Numbered from the stretch's first letter, positions 54,008 through 63,438 are shown. The stretch: 64,000 bases of DNA from Martinezella lusitana (GCF_014207095.1 NZ_JACHBG010000016.1:61663-125662); one strand, 5' to 3'. Made by a program: numbers and translations. Notes: generated by a model from the sequence alone, not told the origin.

Positions 54008-55216
54008 ATGGACATGGGACATGCATATCAAGCTCCGGCCGTCCAAGGCATCGCGAGGCCGGCCTTGTTTGCGATGGCGGCCGCAAGCGGCATCGCCGTC
54101 GCAAACATCTATTACAATCAACCAATGCTCGGTATCATCGAGAGCGACTTTCCGCATCAGCCGATCACCGGATTTATCCCGACCGCAACACAGCTCGGCT
54201 ATGCGGCAGGGCTGCTTTTCCTCTTGCCGCTCGGTGATATCGTCCATCGCCGCCGATTGATCATCGGTCAGTTTCTGGTACTTGCCGTTGCATTGGCGTT
54301 CGCGGCAATCGCACCGTCTGCCTGGGCGCTCGTCGCCGCATCGCTGGCCGTTGGCGCCACGGCAACGGTCGCGCAGCAGATCGTACCATTCGCCGCAACG
54401 CTCGCCGCACCGGAAAAGCGCGGCGCGACGATCGGTACGGTCATGGCCGGCGTCCTGTCCGGCATCTTGTTCAGCCGCACGCTGTCCGGCTTTGTCGGAG
54501 CGCATGCAGGCTGGCGCGACATGTTCTGGATCGGTGTCCCGCTCGCAATCATTGCCGCCGCCTTGATGTTTTTCACGCTGCCAAGCCATAAGCCGGCTTC
54601 TCGCATGCGGTATCATACAGCGATCAAGTCGCTCGCCCATCTGTGGAAGAGAGAAAGTGCCTTACGCTCTGCAGCTCTCATGCAGGCCGCTCTTTTCGGC
54701 TCCTTCACCGCATTCTGGACGATCCTTGCCCTTTACCTTGAAACACCACGTTTCCAGCTCGGCGCCGATATTGCCGGTCTCTTCGGAATTGTGGGCGCGG
54801 TCGGCATCTTCGCGGCGCCGCTTGCCGGCAGGATCGCCGATGGCCGCGGCCCTCATTTTGCTGTTCTGCTGGGTGCGTTGCTGACGCTGATCGCATGGGT
54901 CATCTTCGGCATGTGGGCTTCGCTTGTGGCGCTCGTCATCGGTGTGATCGTCCTTGATTTCGGTGTGCAGAGCGCTCTCGTGTCGAACCAGCACATTGTC
55001 TATGCGCTCGATCCGGAAGCGCGCAGCCGGCTCAATACCATTTTCATGACCGCGATGTTTCTCGGCGGTGCTGCCGGCGCGGCACTGGCGACGGCGGCGT
55101 GGGGTTATGCCGGCTGGAACGGTGTCAGTGTTCTCGGCGCAGTCCTGGCGGTTGTTGCCGTCGCCATTCAGATCAGCGAACGCCGGGCACGCACTGCGGT
55201 AACGACTGCTCAGTAA
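54008..55216 (+). CDS. MFS transporter
   Basis: A 402-residue 12-helix MFS protein of the DHA1 exporter type (YgaY/AraJ-like). Seen: ANIYYNQPMLGIIESDF in helix 1-2, LLFLLPLGDIVHRRRLIIGQ (motif A) and IMAGVLSGILFSRTLSGFVG-like GTVMAGVLSGILFSRTLSGF (motif C). It probably exports a small molecule. It is 12 bases before the FAD monooxygenase gene and divergent from LysR, so the three form a drug- or aromatic-responsive unit. ATG at 54008 or 54014; the second has better spacing to AAGGA. Confidence 0.85.
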   Translation: MDMGHAYQAPAVQGIARPALFAMAAASGIAVANIYYNQPMLGIIESDFPHQPITGFIPTATQLGYAAGLLFLLPLGDIVHRRRLIIGQFLVLAVALAFAAIAPSAWALVAASLAVGATATVAQQIVPFAATLAAPEKRGATIGTVMAGVLSGILFSRTLSGFVGAHAGWRDMFWIGVPLAIIAAALMFFTLPSHKPASRMRYHTAIKSLAHLWKRESALRSAALMQAALFGSFTAFWTILALYLETPRFQLGADIAGLFGIVGAVGIFAAPLAGRIADGRGPHFAVLLGALLTLIAWVIFGMWASLVALVIGVIVLDFGVQSALVSNQHIVYALDPEARSRLNTIFMTAMFLGGAAGAALATAAWGYAGWNGVSVLGAVLAVVAVAIQISERRARTAVTTAQ

Positions 55217-55228
55217 GGGGAGGATGCC

Positions 55229-56341
55229 ATGAAATCCTTGAAAATTCGCATTATCGGTGGCTCGCTTGGTGGCTTGTTTGCTGGCATTCTCCTGCAACGC
55301 GATGGCCATGACGTCAAAATCTACGAGCGTTCGTCCTCAGGCCTTGCCGGTCGAGGAGCAGGGCTGGTTGGCCAGCGTGAACTCTTCCAGATCCTGCGCA
55401 TGATCGGATGCGAGCACGTGGCCCGCATCGGTGTCGTCGCCAAGGAAAGGATCTACTTCAACAAGGATGGTGGCGTGGCCGAGCTTCTGGCGACACCGCA
55501 GACCCAGATATCCTGGGATGTCCTCTACGCGACGGTCCTGTCGCATCTGGCGCCCAACAGCTATCTCACCGGGCACCCAGTCGATCAACTCATCGAAACC
55601 GCTCAAGGTGTAAGGCTGACATTCGCCGATGGCAATACCGAGGATGCCGATCTGGTGATAGGTGCCGATGGCCTTGGTTCCGTCGTGCGCAGCCTGCTCA
55701 ATGAACAAAGCCGCAACGAATATGCCGGCTACGTTGCCTGGCGCGGCCTCATACCGGAGGCCGCCCTGCCGACTGAAGCTTCAATCCTTCTCGATCGCTT
55801 CGCTTTTTATGTGGCGCGCGGCATTCATGTGCTTGGCTATCTGGTTCCCGGCCAGCAAGGCGAGCTCGAGACGGGAAAGCGCCGCTACAATTGGGTGTGG
55901 TATCGTCCGGTTTTGCAGCGGGACCTGCGCGCACTGTTCACCGGCGCGGAAGGCCGGGTCTACGAGCACTCCTTGCCGCGTGGCGAACTGGCGGATGAGC
56001 GCTTGCAGGCACTGAGGCGCGATGCCGTTTCTGCTCTCCCGCCTCAATTCGCGCTTGCTGTCGAAACGGAGCCTCAGCCCTCGATCCAGGGCATTTTCGA
56101 CTATGAGGCCGAGCACATGGTATCGAGCCGCCTTGCTCTCCTCGGCGATTCCGCTTTCGTCGTACGTCCGCATACCGCCATGGGCGTTTCGAAAGCGGCG
56201 GGCGATGCCATCGCATTGCGGGACGCTCTGTCGGGATCGGATGATCTTGCCGAAGCGCTTGCCCAATACCAGCGGCAGCGTTTGCCCGTCGGTAGAGAGA
56301 TCGCAGCCTACGGTCGCCGGCTTGGAGCGTCGGCACTATAG
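55229..56341 (+). CDS. FAD-dependent monooxygenase
   Basis: A 370-residue class A flavoprotein hydroxylase. The FAD loop is IRIIGGSLGGLFAGILLQRD (GxGxxG variant), the middle motif DLVIGADGLGSVVRSLL carries the DG signature, and RLALLGDSAFVVRPHTAMGV holds the GD motif. VGYVAWRGLIPEAA-like YAGYVAWRGLIPE resembles 2,6-dihydroxypyridine 3-hydroxylase, so a pyridine or phenol may be the substrate, but this is uncertain. TAAGGGGAGG precedes the ATG. It follows the MFS gene in one operon. Confidence 0.88.
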   Translation: MKSLKIRIIGGSLGGLFAGILLQRDGHDVKIYERSSSGLAGRGAGLVGQRELFQILRMIGCEHVARIGVVAKERIYFNKDGGVAELLATPQTQISWDVLYATVLSHLAPNSYLTGHPVDQLIETAQGVRLTFADGNTEDADLVIGADGLGSVVRSLLNEQSRNEYAGYVAWRGLIPEAALPTEASILLDRFAFYVARGIHVLGYLVPGQQGELETGKRRYNWVWYRPVLQRDLRALFTGAEGRVYEHSLPRGELADERLQALRRDAVSALPPQFALAVETEPQPSIQGIFDYEAEHMVSSRLALLGDSAFVVRPHTAMGVSKAAGDAIALRDALSGSDDLAEALAQYQRQRLPVGREIAAYGRRLGASAL

Positions 56342-56562
56342 CGGTGTCAGTCAGCTGAACGTCTCGTTGCCGATCTGACTGAGGAAGGTCGGAGGGGTGG
56401 ATGTTGTCGATATTCTTGAGGTCAGAGGTGAAAAGAGACCTGGTCAAGTCGATTCAGCCTCATGTGTTGTCCGGATCGTATTCTCAAATGATTGCATGGT
56501 CGGCCAGGTCAGCAACAATCCGGACAGTCGGCAAGGGTGGAGTGTCAGTAGAACTGAAGGAA

Positions 56563-57010
56563 TTACACGGGGATTTGTCCGAATGCGCCGATGAGGCGTC
56601 CACGCGCAACCGTCTTGCCGTGCATTTGGCTCAAGAGGTCAGAGAGGCTGGCGCCACTGTTCAACTCGATGGGCGTGTTGAGCGCAACGAGTTGAAAATG
56701 ATAGCGATGAAGGCCATGGCCCATCCACACGCGTGGCCCGGCATATCCGCTAGGGCCAAATGTGTTGCGCCCCAGCTTGTAGTCGGTCGCACGGCTGAGT
56801 TCGCCTCTCTCAAATCCTGTCCTTCGCGCAGCAGCTCTGTAAGCCAGGAGATGCGCAAAGGGTCGCGACAAGAGAACGTCAGAGTCCTCGATGATGAGGA
56901 CAAACTGTGCGCTTTCCGTTGGCACGTTGCACCAATCCAGAGCCGAAGAAATATTTTAGCCAAATCCACGGCCGGAAAACTGACGTGGGATTGCCGCGCA
57001 TCCGCGAAAT
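56563..57010 (-). pseudogene. YbhB/YbcL (PEBP) family protein, broken
   Basis: Minus-strand pieces make a phosphatidylethanolamine-binding-like protein: IPRQFSGRGFG, a TAA stop (56956-56958), then NISSALDWCNVPTESAQFVL, IIEDSDVLLSRPFAHLLAY and GPSGYAGPRVWMGHGLHRYH with FQLVALNTPIELNSGASLSD after it. The D-x-D and GPxGYxGP..GxHxYxFxLxALD patterns are those of YbhB/YbcL. The in-frame TAA, which replaces what is normally a small polar residue before N-x-SPxLxW, and a likely second frameshift further upstream kill the gene. YbhB function is unclear in bacteria. Confidence 0.75.
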
Positions 57011-57516
57011 CTGCGCTCGAAAGTCTCGACGTTTCGGGATGATATTGGCCGTTTAGGAGAGGCGCTCACGATCCCTTGAAAACATGATTGCGCAGCCATC
57101 AGGGCCTGTTAGTTTCGCGCTGCAATTCATTTAGGTAAGATGGTCTCATGCCCTGCTTCTCGAACGTCCGCTTCCGCTGAACGAAGGAAAACCAAGCCGT
57201 CTGGTCTCGCACGAGAGGGCTTTGTCACGCCTTTTCCGGGAGCAAGAAATGGACTTTCGCATTGAGGCCTATCGGCCTGAACAAAGCGCCGAGGTGAGAA
57301 GATGATACCGCAACATCTGGATCTCGTACGACTGTGTTTCAAACAATGTGAGAATATCTGAGGGGCTTGATCAACCTGCGAAGGAAGCGTCGACGAGATA
57401 GGAGTGATCGGGGGAAGCAGGAGGACAACACTTGACCAGGTCCGCAGCACCATGTCGTTCTCCGGACGGAATGCGACAGTTGGCTCGGCTCAGCAAGTCA
57501 TATTTTTCAATAGGAT
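57011..57516. other. Intergenic, no gene seen
   Basis: About 500 bp. A minus-strand frame at 57127-57453 has no motif and no ribosome binding site and is not called. The part near 57480 probably holds the ROK gene promoter. Confidence 0.4.
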
Positions 57517-58797
57517 ATGACTGTCAATTTCGCTAGGTCGATGGTAAGGAAGCTTTATGAATGGCTTCATGGCTCCGGGTGTCTTTTGATTACTACATGG
57601 CAACAGACCGGAATTGATGCGCCACCGCTGACGGAGAGTGCACGAGCAGTGCTGCGAACGATAGCGAGTACCGGACCTGCCACCAGACCGCAATTGAGCG
57701 CCTCGCTGATGTTCTCCAAACCGACCATGTCGGCAGCCGTCAGTGAGCTCGAGCGCTACGATCTTGTCGCCCCAGCCGGCATCAATCGCGGGTCCGTGGG
57801 CCGAACATCGATCACCTACGGTCTCGGTCCAAACGCCGGCTTTGTCGTCGGTATCGATTGTGGCACGACCCATATTAACGCAATTGCCCGCGGCCTCGAC
57901 GGAACGACGATCGCAACCGCGGGAAGACAACTCGTCGATACATCCGCCGCCGAACGGTTCCTGCTGATCGAGGATGTCATCGAACGGCTGCTTTCACAGT
58001 TCGAAGCCCGATCGATGCCGCTTCGCGCCTTGGTAATTGCGCTTCCCAATATCATTTCCGCATCATTGGAGAGGATGTTCGGGCGCGAGATACTGCTTCC
58101 CATTCTGGAACGGCTGCAGTGCACCTATGGTGCGCCAGTACTCCTGGAGAACAATGTCAATTGCGCCGCCCTTGCCGAATATCACGAGGGAGCGGCAAAG
58201 CAGCGTTCCTTTGCGATTTACATGCAGATCGGCGTGAAGACCGGCATGGGCATCGTGCTCGACGGACGCCTGTTCCGTGGCTTCAGGGGTGGCGCAGGCG
58301 AGATCGGTCATCTGCCATTTCCGTGGTCCGAGAAGGAGCGGCCAATGTGGCAGCAGGTGGAAACCTACATGGGTTCCGCAGCCTTGCTGGAGCGTGCGGC
58401 CGCTAACTGGCCGGAACAGGAAGGAAAGCCGCCGGAAAGCACCAGCGATCTCTTTGCTCGCGTCGAGCAATCCCCGACCGCGCGCGCTATTGTCGAGCAG
58501 CATGCCCGAGATGTCGGAAACTTGGCCGCGGCCTGCGTGAGCGTGCTCGATCCGCAACTGATCGTACTTGGCGGCGGTGTTGGGCAAAATCCACAACTGC
58601 TGCCGACCGTCAGAGACGTCGTGAAGGAACTGTGCTGGCCGGTGGAGGTGGTGAGCGGCCAGCTATCAAACCAGGCAACCGTTCTCGGGGCCGTGCGTCT
58701 CGCCATCGATTTTGCCATGGCGAGACTGCTGGGAGAGGAAGGAAAGCCTGCCTTCCTCTATCCGGGAGCGCTGACCGTCGACCAGATCAGCCTTTGA
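57517..58797 (+). CDS. ROK-family transcriptional regulator
   Basis: Up to 426 residues. An N-terminal winged HTH (residues about 38-90: ESARAVLRTIASTGPATRPQ then LMFSKPTMSAAVSELERYDL) precedes a ROK domain with the phosphate loop GIDCGTTHINAIARGLDG, LLENNVNCAALAEYHEG and GEIGHLPFP. The Cys-rich zinc motif of many ROK proteins (CxCGxxGCxE) is absent: here the segment reads WSEKERPMWQQVETYMG. It probably represses the kinase-ABC transporter operon through the palindrome at 63456. Its own start is uncertain; no strong ribosome binding site precedes 57517. Confidence 0.85.
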   Translation: MTVNFARSMVRKLYEWLHGSGCLLITTWQQTGIDAPPLTESARAVLRTIASTGPATRPQLSASLMFSKPTMSAAVSELERYDLVAPAGINRGSVGRTSITYGLGPNAGFVVGIDCGTTHINAIARGLDGTTIATAGRQLVDTSAAERFLLIEDVIERLLSQFEARSMPLRALVIALPNIISASLERMFGREILLPILERLQCTYGAPVLLENNVNCAALAEYHEGAAKQRSFAIYMQIGVKTGMGIVLDGRLFRGFRGGAGEIGHLPFPWSEKERPMWQQVETYMGSAALLERAAANWPEQEGKPPESTSDLFARVEQSPTARAIVEQHARDVGNLAAACVSVLDPQLIVLGGGVGQNPQLLPTVRDVVKELCWPVEVVSGQLSNQATVLGAVRLAIDFAMARLLGEEGKPAFLYPGALTVDQISL

Positions 58798-58804
58798 AGA
58801 GCGT

Positions 58805-59818
58805 TTAAATGTCTCGCTTGGTATCGGTCTGACGGTAGCGGAATTCGCAGACCGGCAACCCCGCCTCTTCCGAAAGCGTTGCAATAAGCAGTTGCGCCGG
58901 AATGGCCTGCAGGATCGCATCGCCGATGCCCTTGGAGAAGGCCGCAACATGGATGACGACCAGATTGTCCGTATCCGCGACACCGGCTTCCGACGTCACC
59001 AAAACCGACGGAATACCGAAGCCCGCGAGATCCTGTGCCAGCTTGACTTCTCGTCCGTTACCGAACAGCAGTACGCCGCTATCTCGGTCGTTCGGCTCCA
59101 TCGGTCCGTGCAGAAAGTTCAGCGTGTCCCAGTCCTGCGCCGCAATCCGTGCTGCTTCTCGGATGAGAAGTGCTGCGTAGCCGGCTGTTCCGCAAGCAGT
59201 GCCAGTACCGACGCAGTCGATGGATTTCTTACCGGCAAGAAGCTTGGCGGCCTTGTCAGCCTGCACGCCGGTCATCTTCAAGACGGCCGTGGCTCGATCA
59301 GATATCTCAGCCCAATTTACAGCAGACGAGCGCCCAGCCTTATCGGCAAGCAGAGCCGCAGTCAGCAGCGAGCCGAGATAGCTTGTCGTGTTCGGGCCAC
59401 TGTCGGCGCCGCTCCCGGTCGCGATCATCTGTTTGACGACACGGGAAATCGGTGTGCCATCGGCCGTGGCGATGCCGTAGGAATGCGCATTCGGACGAAG
59501 TTCCATCGCGCGGGCCGGCTCTTCGCTGCGGCCGGATGCCGAAAAGGCTATATAGGCGTTGCCGAGATCGATCGACGGATCATAGAGATCGGTGCCAGGC
59601 AAGGCGAAAGCCCGTAAGCCTTGGGCGCGCATCTGCGCTGCAGCCACAGCAGCCGCGCAGAGACTGGCTCCGATCCCGACCAGAACCGTGGGACCTTTTG
59701 TGATCGGCTCAAGGTCAAGCGTTACGAGCCGCGTGGAAACGGCATCGAAACAGGCCTTCAGGGCGGCGGGCTGAAGCGCAATTGCTTCGCGATAGGGCAC
59801 TCTGTCTGTCATGGTCAT
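58805..59818 (-). CDS. SIS-domain sugar isomerase/deglycase-like protein
   Basis: A 337-residue double-SIS-domain protein. First SIS domain: VLVGIGASLCAAAVAAAQMR and YIAFSASGRSEEPARAMEL (sugar-phosphate-binding SxSGxxxE). The second domain has AARIAAQDWDTLNFLHGPME and the end YRQTDTKRDI. Relatives are glucosamine-6-phosphate deaminase/isomerases, AgaS and FrlB-type deglycases, so it would act on a phosphorylated amino sugar or glycated amino acid. It is last in the leftward operon, after a terminator that follows the binding-protein gene, so its expression may be reduced or depend on a separate promoter. Start 59818 or 59812. Confidence 0.85.
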   Translation of the reverse strand: MTMTDRVPYREAIALQPAALKACFDAVSTRLVTLDLEPITKGPTVLVGIGASLCAAAVAAAQMRAQGLRAFALPGTDLYDPSIDLGNAYIAFSASGRSEEPARAMELRPNAHSYGIATADGTPISRVVKQMIATGSGADSGPNTTSYLGSLLTAALLADKAGRSSAVNWAEISDRATAVLKMTGVQADKAAKLLAGKKSIDCVGTGTACGTAGYAALLIREAARIAAQDWDTLNFLHGPMEPNDRDSGVLLFGNGREVKLAQDLAGFGIPSVLVTSEAGVADTDNLVVIHVAAFSKGIGDAILQAIPAQLLIATLSEEAGLPVCEFRYRQTDTKRDI

Positions 59819-59832
59819 TCCCGTATATTTGG

Positions 59833-59867
59833 AAAAAAAACGGCGGCCGAGCGAAACGCGGCCGCCG
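59833..59867 (-). terminator. Rho-independent terminator
   Basis: On the minus strand, after the binding-protein stop, CGGCGGCCG-N9-CGGCCGCCG forms a perfect 9-bp GC stem followed by eight T residues. It lies between the binding-protein gene and the SIS gene, and could attenuate the SIS gene while leaving the transporter subunits abundant. Confidence 0.8.
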
Positions 59868-59882
59868 GGGATTTGCTGGGCC

Positions 59883-60773
59883 TCAATCCAGCTTCATATA
59901 GTCGGCAAAGCGCCCGGCATCGTTGATGGTGACCTTGTCGAGTTTGTTTTCGCCGAGACCCCATTTTTGGAAGATCTTGGCGTAGGAGCCGTCGTTGATC
60001 ATCGACTGCATCGTGGCCGCCAGCGCATCGCGCAGCTGTGGGCTTTCCTTGCCGACCAGCATTGCCTGGTAACCGATGGCATATTGAGTGCCGCTGATGA
60101 GTTCGAGCTTCTTGTTGCCTGCGGGTTGATGCTGGAGGCTATAGGCCGCAACGCCTGTGGTATCCATAGAAAGGTCGGCGCGCCCGCTCTGCAATGCGAT
60201 CTTGATCTGATCGTTCGAGGGGAATTGCATTACGTTAAGCGGTTTGTCGGCCGGGCAAAGCGTCTTCTGCTTGTCGAGGAGCTGAAGCGGGATCGAGCCC
60301 TGAACCGCGCCGGCATTGAGGCCGCACGCATCCTTCAGTTTATGCACGCCCTTCGGATTGCCTTCCAGCACGATGATGCTGGTGCCCTCGAGCATGTAAT
60401 TGACGACATCGACAATCTTTTCGCGTTCGGCAAAATCGCCGAAAGCCGACATGCCCATATCGAAACGGCCGGCCTGGATGCCGGGAATGATGCTCGCAAA
60501 TTGTGCAGGAACGTCTGTAAACTTCACGCCAAGACGAACGCCCATTTCGTCACGAAGCTCGCGCTCGAGACCGATGATCGTCTTGTTGTCTTCGCCATAG
60601 AAATCGTATGGCGGCGTCTGCGGTTCCGTGCCGACCTTGATTTCACCGGCCGATTTGGTTTTTTCCGGCAGCATGTCATGCAGTTTCTGATCGACGCCTG
60701 CCGCCCATCCGGTGGAGCTTGCCAGAACTGCCGTGGCGGCAACGATGATCGCCAGATTTGTCTTCCCTGTCAT
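59883..60773 (-). CDS. Polar-amino-acid-type ABC substrate-binding protein
   Basis: A 296-residue periplasmic binding protein of family 3. Signal peptide: LAIIVAATAVLASSTGWAAG. The mature start has KVGTEPQTPPYDFYGEDNKT (the family-3 PPYxF segment), then GLERELRDEMGVRLGVKF and IQAGRFDMGMSAFGDFAERE (the usual DMxxS region). It would present a substrate to the permease at 61622. Its setting among kinase, SIS and ROK genes argues for an amino sugar or a glycated amino acid rather than a plain amino acid (inference). Ends just before the terminator at 59833. Confidence 0.9.
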   Translation of the reverse strand: MTGKTNLAIIVAATAVLASSTGWAAGVDQKLHDMLPEKTKSAGEIKVGTEPQTPPYDFYGEDNKTIIGLERELRDEMGVRLGVKFTDVPAQFASIIPGIQAGRFDMGMSAFGDFAEREKIVDVVNYMLEGTSIIVLEGNPKGVHKLKDACGLNAGAVQGSIPLQLLDKQKTLCPADKPLNVMQFPSNDQIKIALQSGRADLSMDTTGVAAYSLQHQPAGNKKLELISGTQYAIGYQAMLVGKESPQLRDALAATMQSMINDGSYAKIFQKWGLGENKLDKVTINDAGRFADYMKLD

Positions 60774-60836
60774 TGATATTCCCCTTTTTTCCTGATGCGC
60801 GTGAAGGACGCGCGGCCTTATTTCGATGCCTGCCGG

Positions 60837-61625
60837 TCAGTGCATCCGTTTTAGAAATGCCTGGGTTCGGTCCCGGCTGGGGTTGTCGAGAACCTCGCGA
60901 GCGGGACCCTCTTCGACCACTACGCCCTGGTCCATGAAGACGATGCGGTCGGCGACTTCGCGCGCAAAGGAGAGCTCATGGGTCACTACGATCATCGTCA
61001 TCCCATCCGCTGCCAGCTTGCGCATGACGTTCAGAACCTCGCCGACAAGTTCAAGATCGAGCGCCGAGGTCGGCTCATCGAAGAGCATGAGTTTCGGGTT
61101 CATCGCCAAGGCGCGGGCAATTGCAACACGCTGCTGCTGGCCTCCGGAGAGCTGATAAGGATAGGCATTTCCGCGCCCCTCCAGATCCACTATTTTCAAA
61201 AGCTCTCTTGCGCGGGCGAGCGCTTCGTCATGGGGCTTGCCGCGATTGAGGATGGGCGGCTGCGAAATGTTGGTCAGGACGTCCTGATGGGCAAAGAGAT
61301 TGAAGCGCTGAAACACCATACCGATGTCACGGCGCTGTGCTGCCAGTTCCTTGCCGCTCATTTCATGCAGTGCGCCGCCTCGTTCATGGTAGCCGATCAG
61401 CCGGCCATCGACGAGAATTCGGCCGCTCGTCATGCGTTCCAGATGATTGATGCACCTGAGAAATGTGGACTTGCCGCTTCCCGATGGGCCGAGCAGGCAT
61501 ACGACTTCGCCTTTCTTCACCGAGAGGTTGATGCCCTTGAGCACGTCGAGCGAACCGAAGGACTTGTGCACATCGATCGCTTCGACGATGGGCGAGACTG
61601 CCGGCGAAATATCTTGAATACTCAT
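60837..61625 (-). CDS. Amino-acid-type ABC transporter ATPase
   Basis: A 262-residue ATPase of the PAAT/GlnQ type. Walker A LLGPSGSGKSTFLRCINHLE, signature YQLSGGQQQRVAIARALAMN, Walker B LMLFDEPTSALDLELVGEVL and H-loop VVTHELSFAREVADRIVFMD are complete. It powers import with the permease and binding protein flanking it. The ATG at 61625 overlaps the permease stop by ATGA (61622-61625), so it is translationally coupled. Longer starts lie within the permease gene. Confidence 0.93.
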   Translation of the reverse strand: MSIQDISPAVSPIVEAIDVHKSFGSLDVLKGINLSVKKGEVVCLLGPSGSGKSTFLRCINHLERMTSGRILVDGRLIGYHERGGALHEMSGKELAAQRRDIGMVFQRFNLFAHQDVLTNISQPPILNRGKPHDEALARARELLKIVDLEGRGNAYPYQLSGGQQQRVAIARALAMNPKLMLFDEPTSALDLELVGEVLNVMRKLAADGMTMIVVTHELSFAREVADRIVFMDQGVVVEEGPAREVLDNPSRDRTQAFLKRMH

Positions 61626-62488
61626 CCGTTTCTCCCTTCGGCGCGCATCACACGCAAGGCGTTCTTCAAGAGGCTGGGCCCCTGGTTCGTGGCTTTTCCA
61701 AGCCGCTGCTCGATGACGAATTGGATAGCAGAGGCGACGGTCGTCATGATGAGGTACCAAATGCTCGCCACGATTAGCAGCTCGATGATCAGGAAGTTCC
61801 TGGCGTAGATGTTTTGCGCCCGCGTCAGCAGATCCTGGGCGGCGACGACAGAAACGAGCGAAGTCGTCTTCAGCATCGAGATCGTCTGATTGCCGATCGG
61901 AGGGATGATGACGCGAAGCGCCTGCGGGAAGATGATGCGTAACATGGCCTGGACTGGCGTATAGCCGAGCGCCTTAGCTGCCTCGTGCTGACCATTGTCT
62001 ACCGCCATCAACCCGCCGCGAATGATTTCGGCCATGTAGGCTGCCTCGTTGAGACTGAGGGCGAGAAGAGCCGCAACGAAGGCTGTGACGATTGCGTTGG
62101 TGTCGACATGGAGCGAACCGATGTCAATACTCGGTATGAACAACTGGATATTGAACCAGAAGATGATCTGAACCAGCAGCGGCGTGCCGCGGAAGAACCA
62201 GATGTAGAGGCTTGCAAAGCCGGAAAGCACTGAGTTCGAGGAAAGCCGCAGCATTGCAAGGATCGCACCGGCAACGATACTGATGATCATTGACAAGACG
62301 GTAAAGAGGATCGTCAACCTGATCCCATCGAGGATCGTCTCGTCGAAAATATACTGAGGTACGGCCGACCAGCTAATGTGCCGGCTGGTGGCAACCAAAA
62401 ACACAAGCATGGCGACAATGGCAATCAGCACCAATGCCGCGATACGCTGCCCCCAGTTTCTCGCTGGAATGATTTTCTGGGTCGTCAT
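61622..62488 (-). CDS. Amino-acid-type ABC transporter permease
   Basis: A 288-residue HisM/GlnP-type permease with an N-terminal extension of one helix and about six membrane segments. The cytoplasmic EAA loop is HEAAKALGYTPVQAMLRIIF PQALRVIIPP (broken for length), the ATPase contact. IRLTILFTVLSMIISIVAGA is the conserved first core helix. The ATG at 62488, overlapping the kinase stop by ATGA (62485-62488), is preferred to the TTG at 62506. A single permease would form a homodimer. Confidence 0.92.
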   Translation of the reverse strand: MTTQKIIPARNWGQRIAALVLIAIVAMLVFLVATSRHISWSAVPQYIFDETILDGIRLTILFTVLSMIISIVAGAILAMLRLSSNSVLSGFASLYIWFFRGTPLLVQIIFWFNIQLFIPSIDIGSLHVDTNAIVTAFVAALLALSLNEAAYMAEIIRGGLMAVDNGQHEAAKALGYTPVQAMLRIIFPQALRVIIPPIGNQTISMLKTTSLVSVVAAQDLLTRAQNIYARNFLIIELLIVASIWYLIMTTVASAIQFVIEQRLGKATNQGPSLLKNALRVMRAEGRNG

Positions 62489-63438
62489 GCTGCTTTCCAA
62501 TCCCAAGCGGTTTTCAACTCGCCATCGATATGTGGCAGCGGAAGGGTTTCGGGCAGAGCGCCGACACGCAGCTTGCGCGCCAGCACCATCGCCCCCAGAA
62601 CGGGCTGCTCGTGCAGTAATGTCAGCGTTGCATCCGGCAAGCGCTGCACCAGGGCAGATTGGAATGCAGCAAGGAGGCGTGGCTGCCGTGCAATGACGCC
62701 CCCCCCAGTCACGACGTCACAACACGACGCACCACGTCGAACCAGTTGCTCGGCAAGCACTGAAAGCGCCATGCCTGCATCGGCGATGACCTTCTCGGCC
62801 TGCTTCGAACCCGCATCGGCGGCGGCGAAAACGAGTGGAGCGAGTTGGCCTATCCCGGCGGCTGAGCCGATCTCACCCAGCGCCCGACCAAGTTCAATGG
62901 GCGAGGAAACAGCGAGGGCTGCCAGCAGGTTGCTGCCGAGGGGGTCGAGGGCCTCGCCTTGGTCGAGCGCAAAGCGCACGGTGCGGGCCGCCTCGCGCAC
63001 GAGCCCGCTAGCGCTGCCCTCATCGCCCAAATACCAACCCCATCCGCCAGATGCGATCATTCTCCGCATTGCATCCCGCGAGACCGCGATTGAACCCGTG
63101 CCGCTGATGACCGAGATGCCGTTCGTCTTGCCTGCTGCGGGAAGCAGGAGTTCGGAATCGTTGAGAACCAGAACCGTTCCGCGCAAATAAGACGAAAGCC
63201 TCGTTTGCAGCACCAACCGATCCTCGTCGCTGTCGCAACCATGTGCACCGACGACGGTGACCGCCGGCATTATCCCCGCAGTCGTGATGAGCAGCGAGAC
63301 GAGCGTTCTTACGTCCGCATCGTGATCGACGCGCCCCCGCCATTCGGCCGTGTTCACGACCATCTCGCCGACGGCGTTGCCGTCAAGTTCAGCAATGATC
63401 TGTGTTTTCGTACCGCCAATATCTATTCCAACATTCAT
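62485..63438 (-). CDS. BadF/BadG-type kinase (N-acetylglucosamine-kinase-like)
   Basis: A 317-residue sugar kinase of the BadF/BadG/BcrA/BcrD ATPase family, with the actin-like phosphate loops GIDIGGTKTQIIAELDG and ISVISGTGSIAVSRDAMRR; GWGWYLGDEGSASGLVREAA is the signature of the N-acetylglucosamine-kinase branch, and VVTGGGVIARQPRLL the adenosine site. It probably phosphorylates the imported sugar, amino sugar or glycated amino acid. It is the first gene of the leftward operon; the ROK operator at 63456-63472 lies 18-34 bases upstream of its start. Confidence 0.9.
   Translation of the reverse strand: MNVGIDIGGTKTQIIAELDGNAVGEMVVNTAEWRGRVDHDADVRTLVSLLITTAGIMPAVTVVGAHGCDSDEDRLVLQTRLSSYLRGTVLVLNDSELLLPAAGKTNGISVISGTGSIAVSRDAMRRMIASGGWGWYLGDEGSASGLVREAARTVRFALDQGEALDPLGSNLLAALAVSSPIELGRALGEIGSAAGIGQLAPLVFAAADAGSKQAEKVIADAGMALSVLAEQLVRRGASCCDVVTGGGVIARQPRLLAAFQSALVQRLPDATLTLLHEQPVLGAMVLARKLRVGALPETLPLPHIDGELKTAWDWKAA

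Noticed and set aside
60794..60812. GCGCG-N7-CGCGC hairpin between the ATPase and binding-protein genes
   Set aside because: No T-run follows on the coding strand, so it is not a convincing terminator; it may only be a weak mRNA structure.
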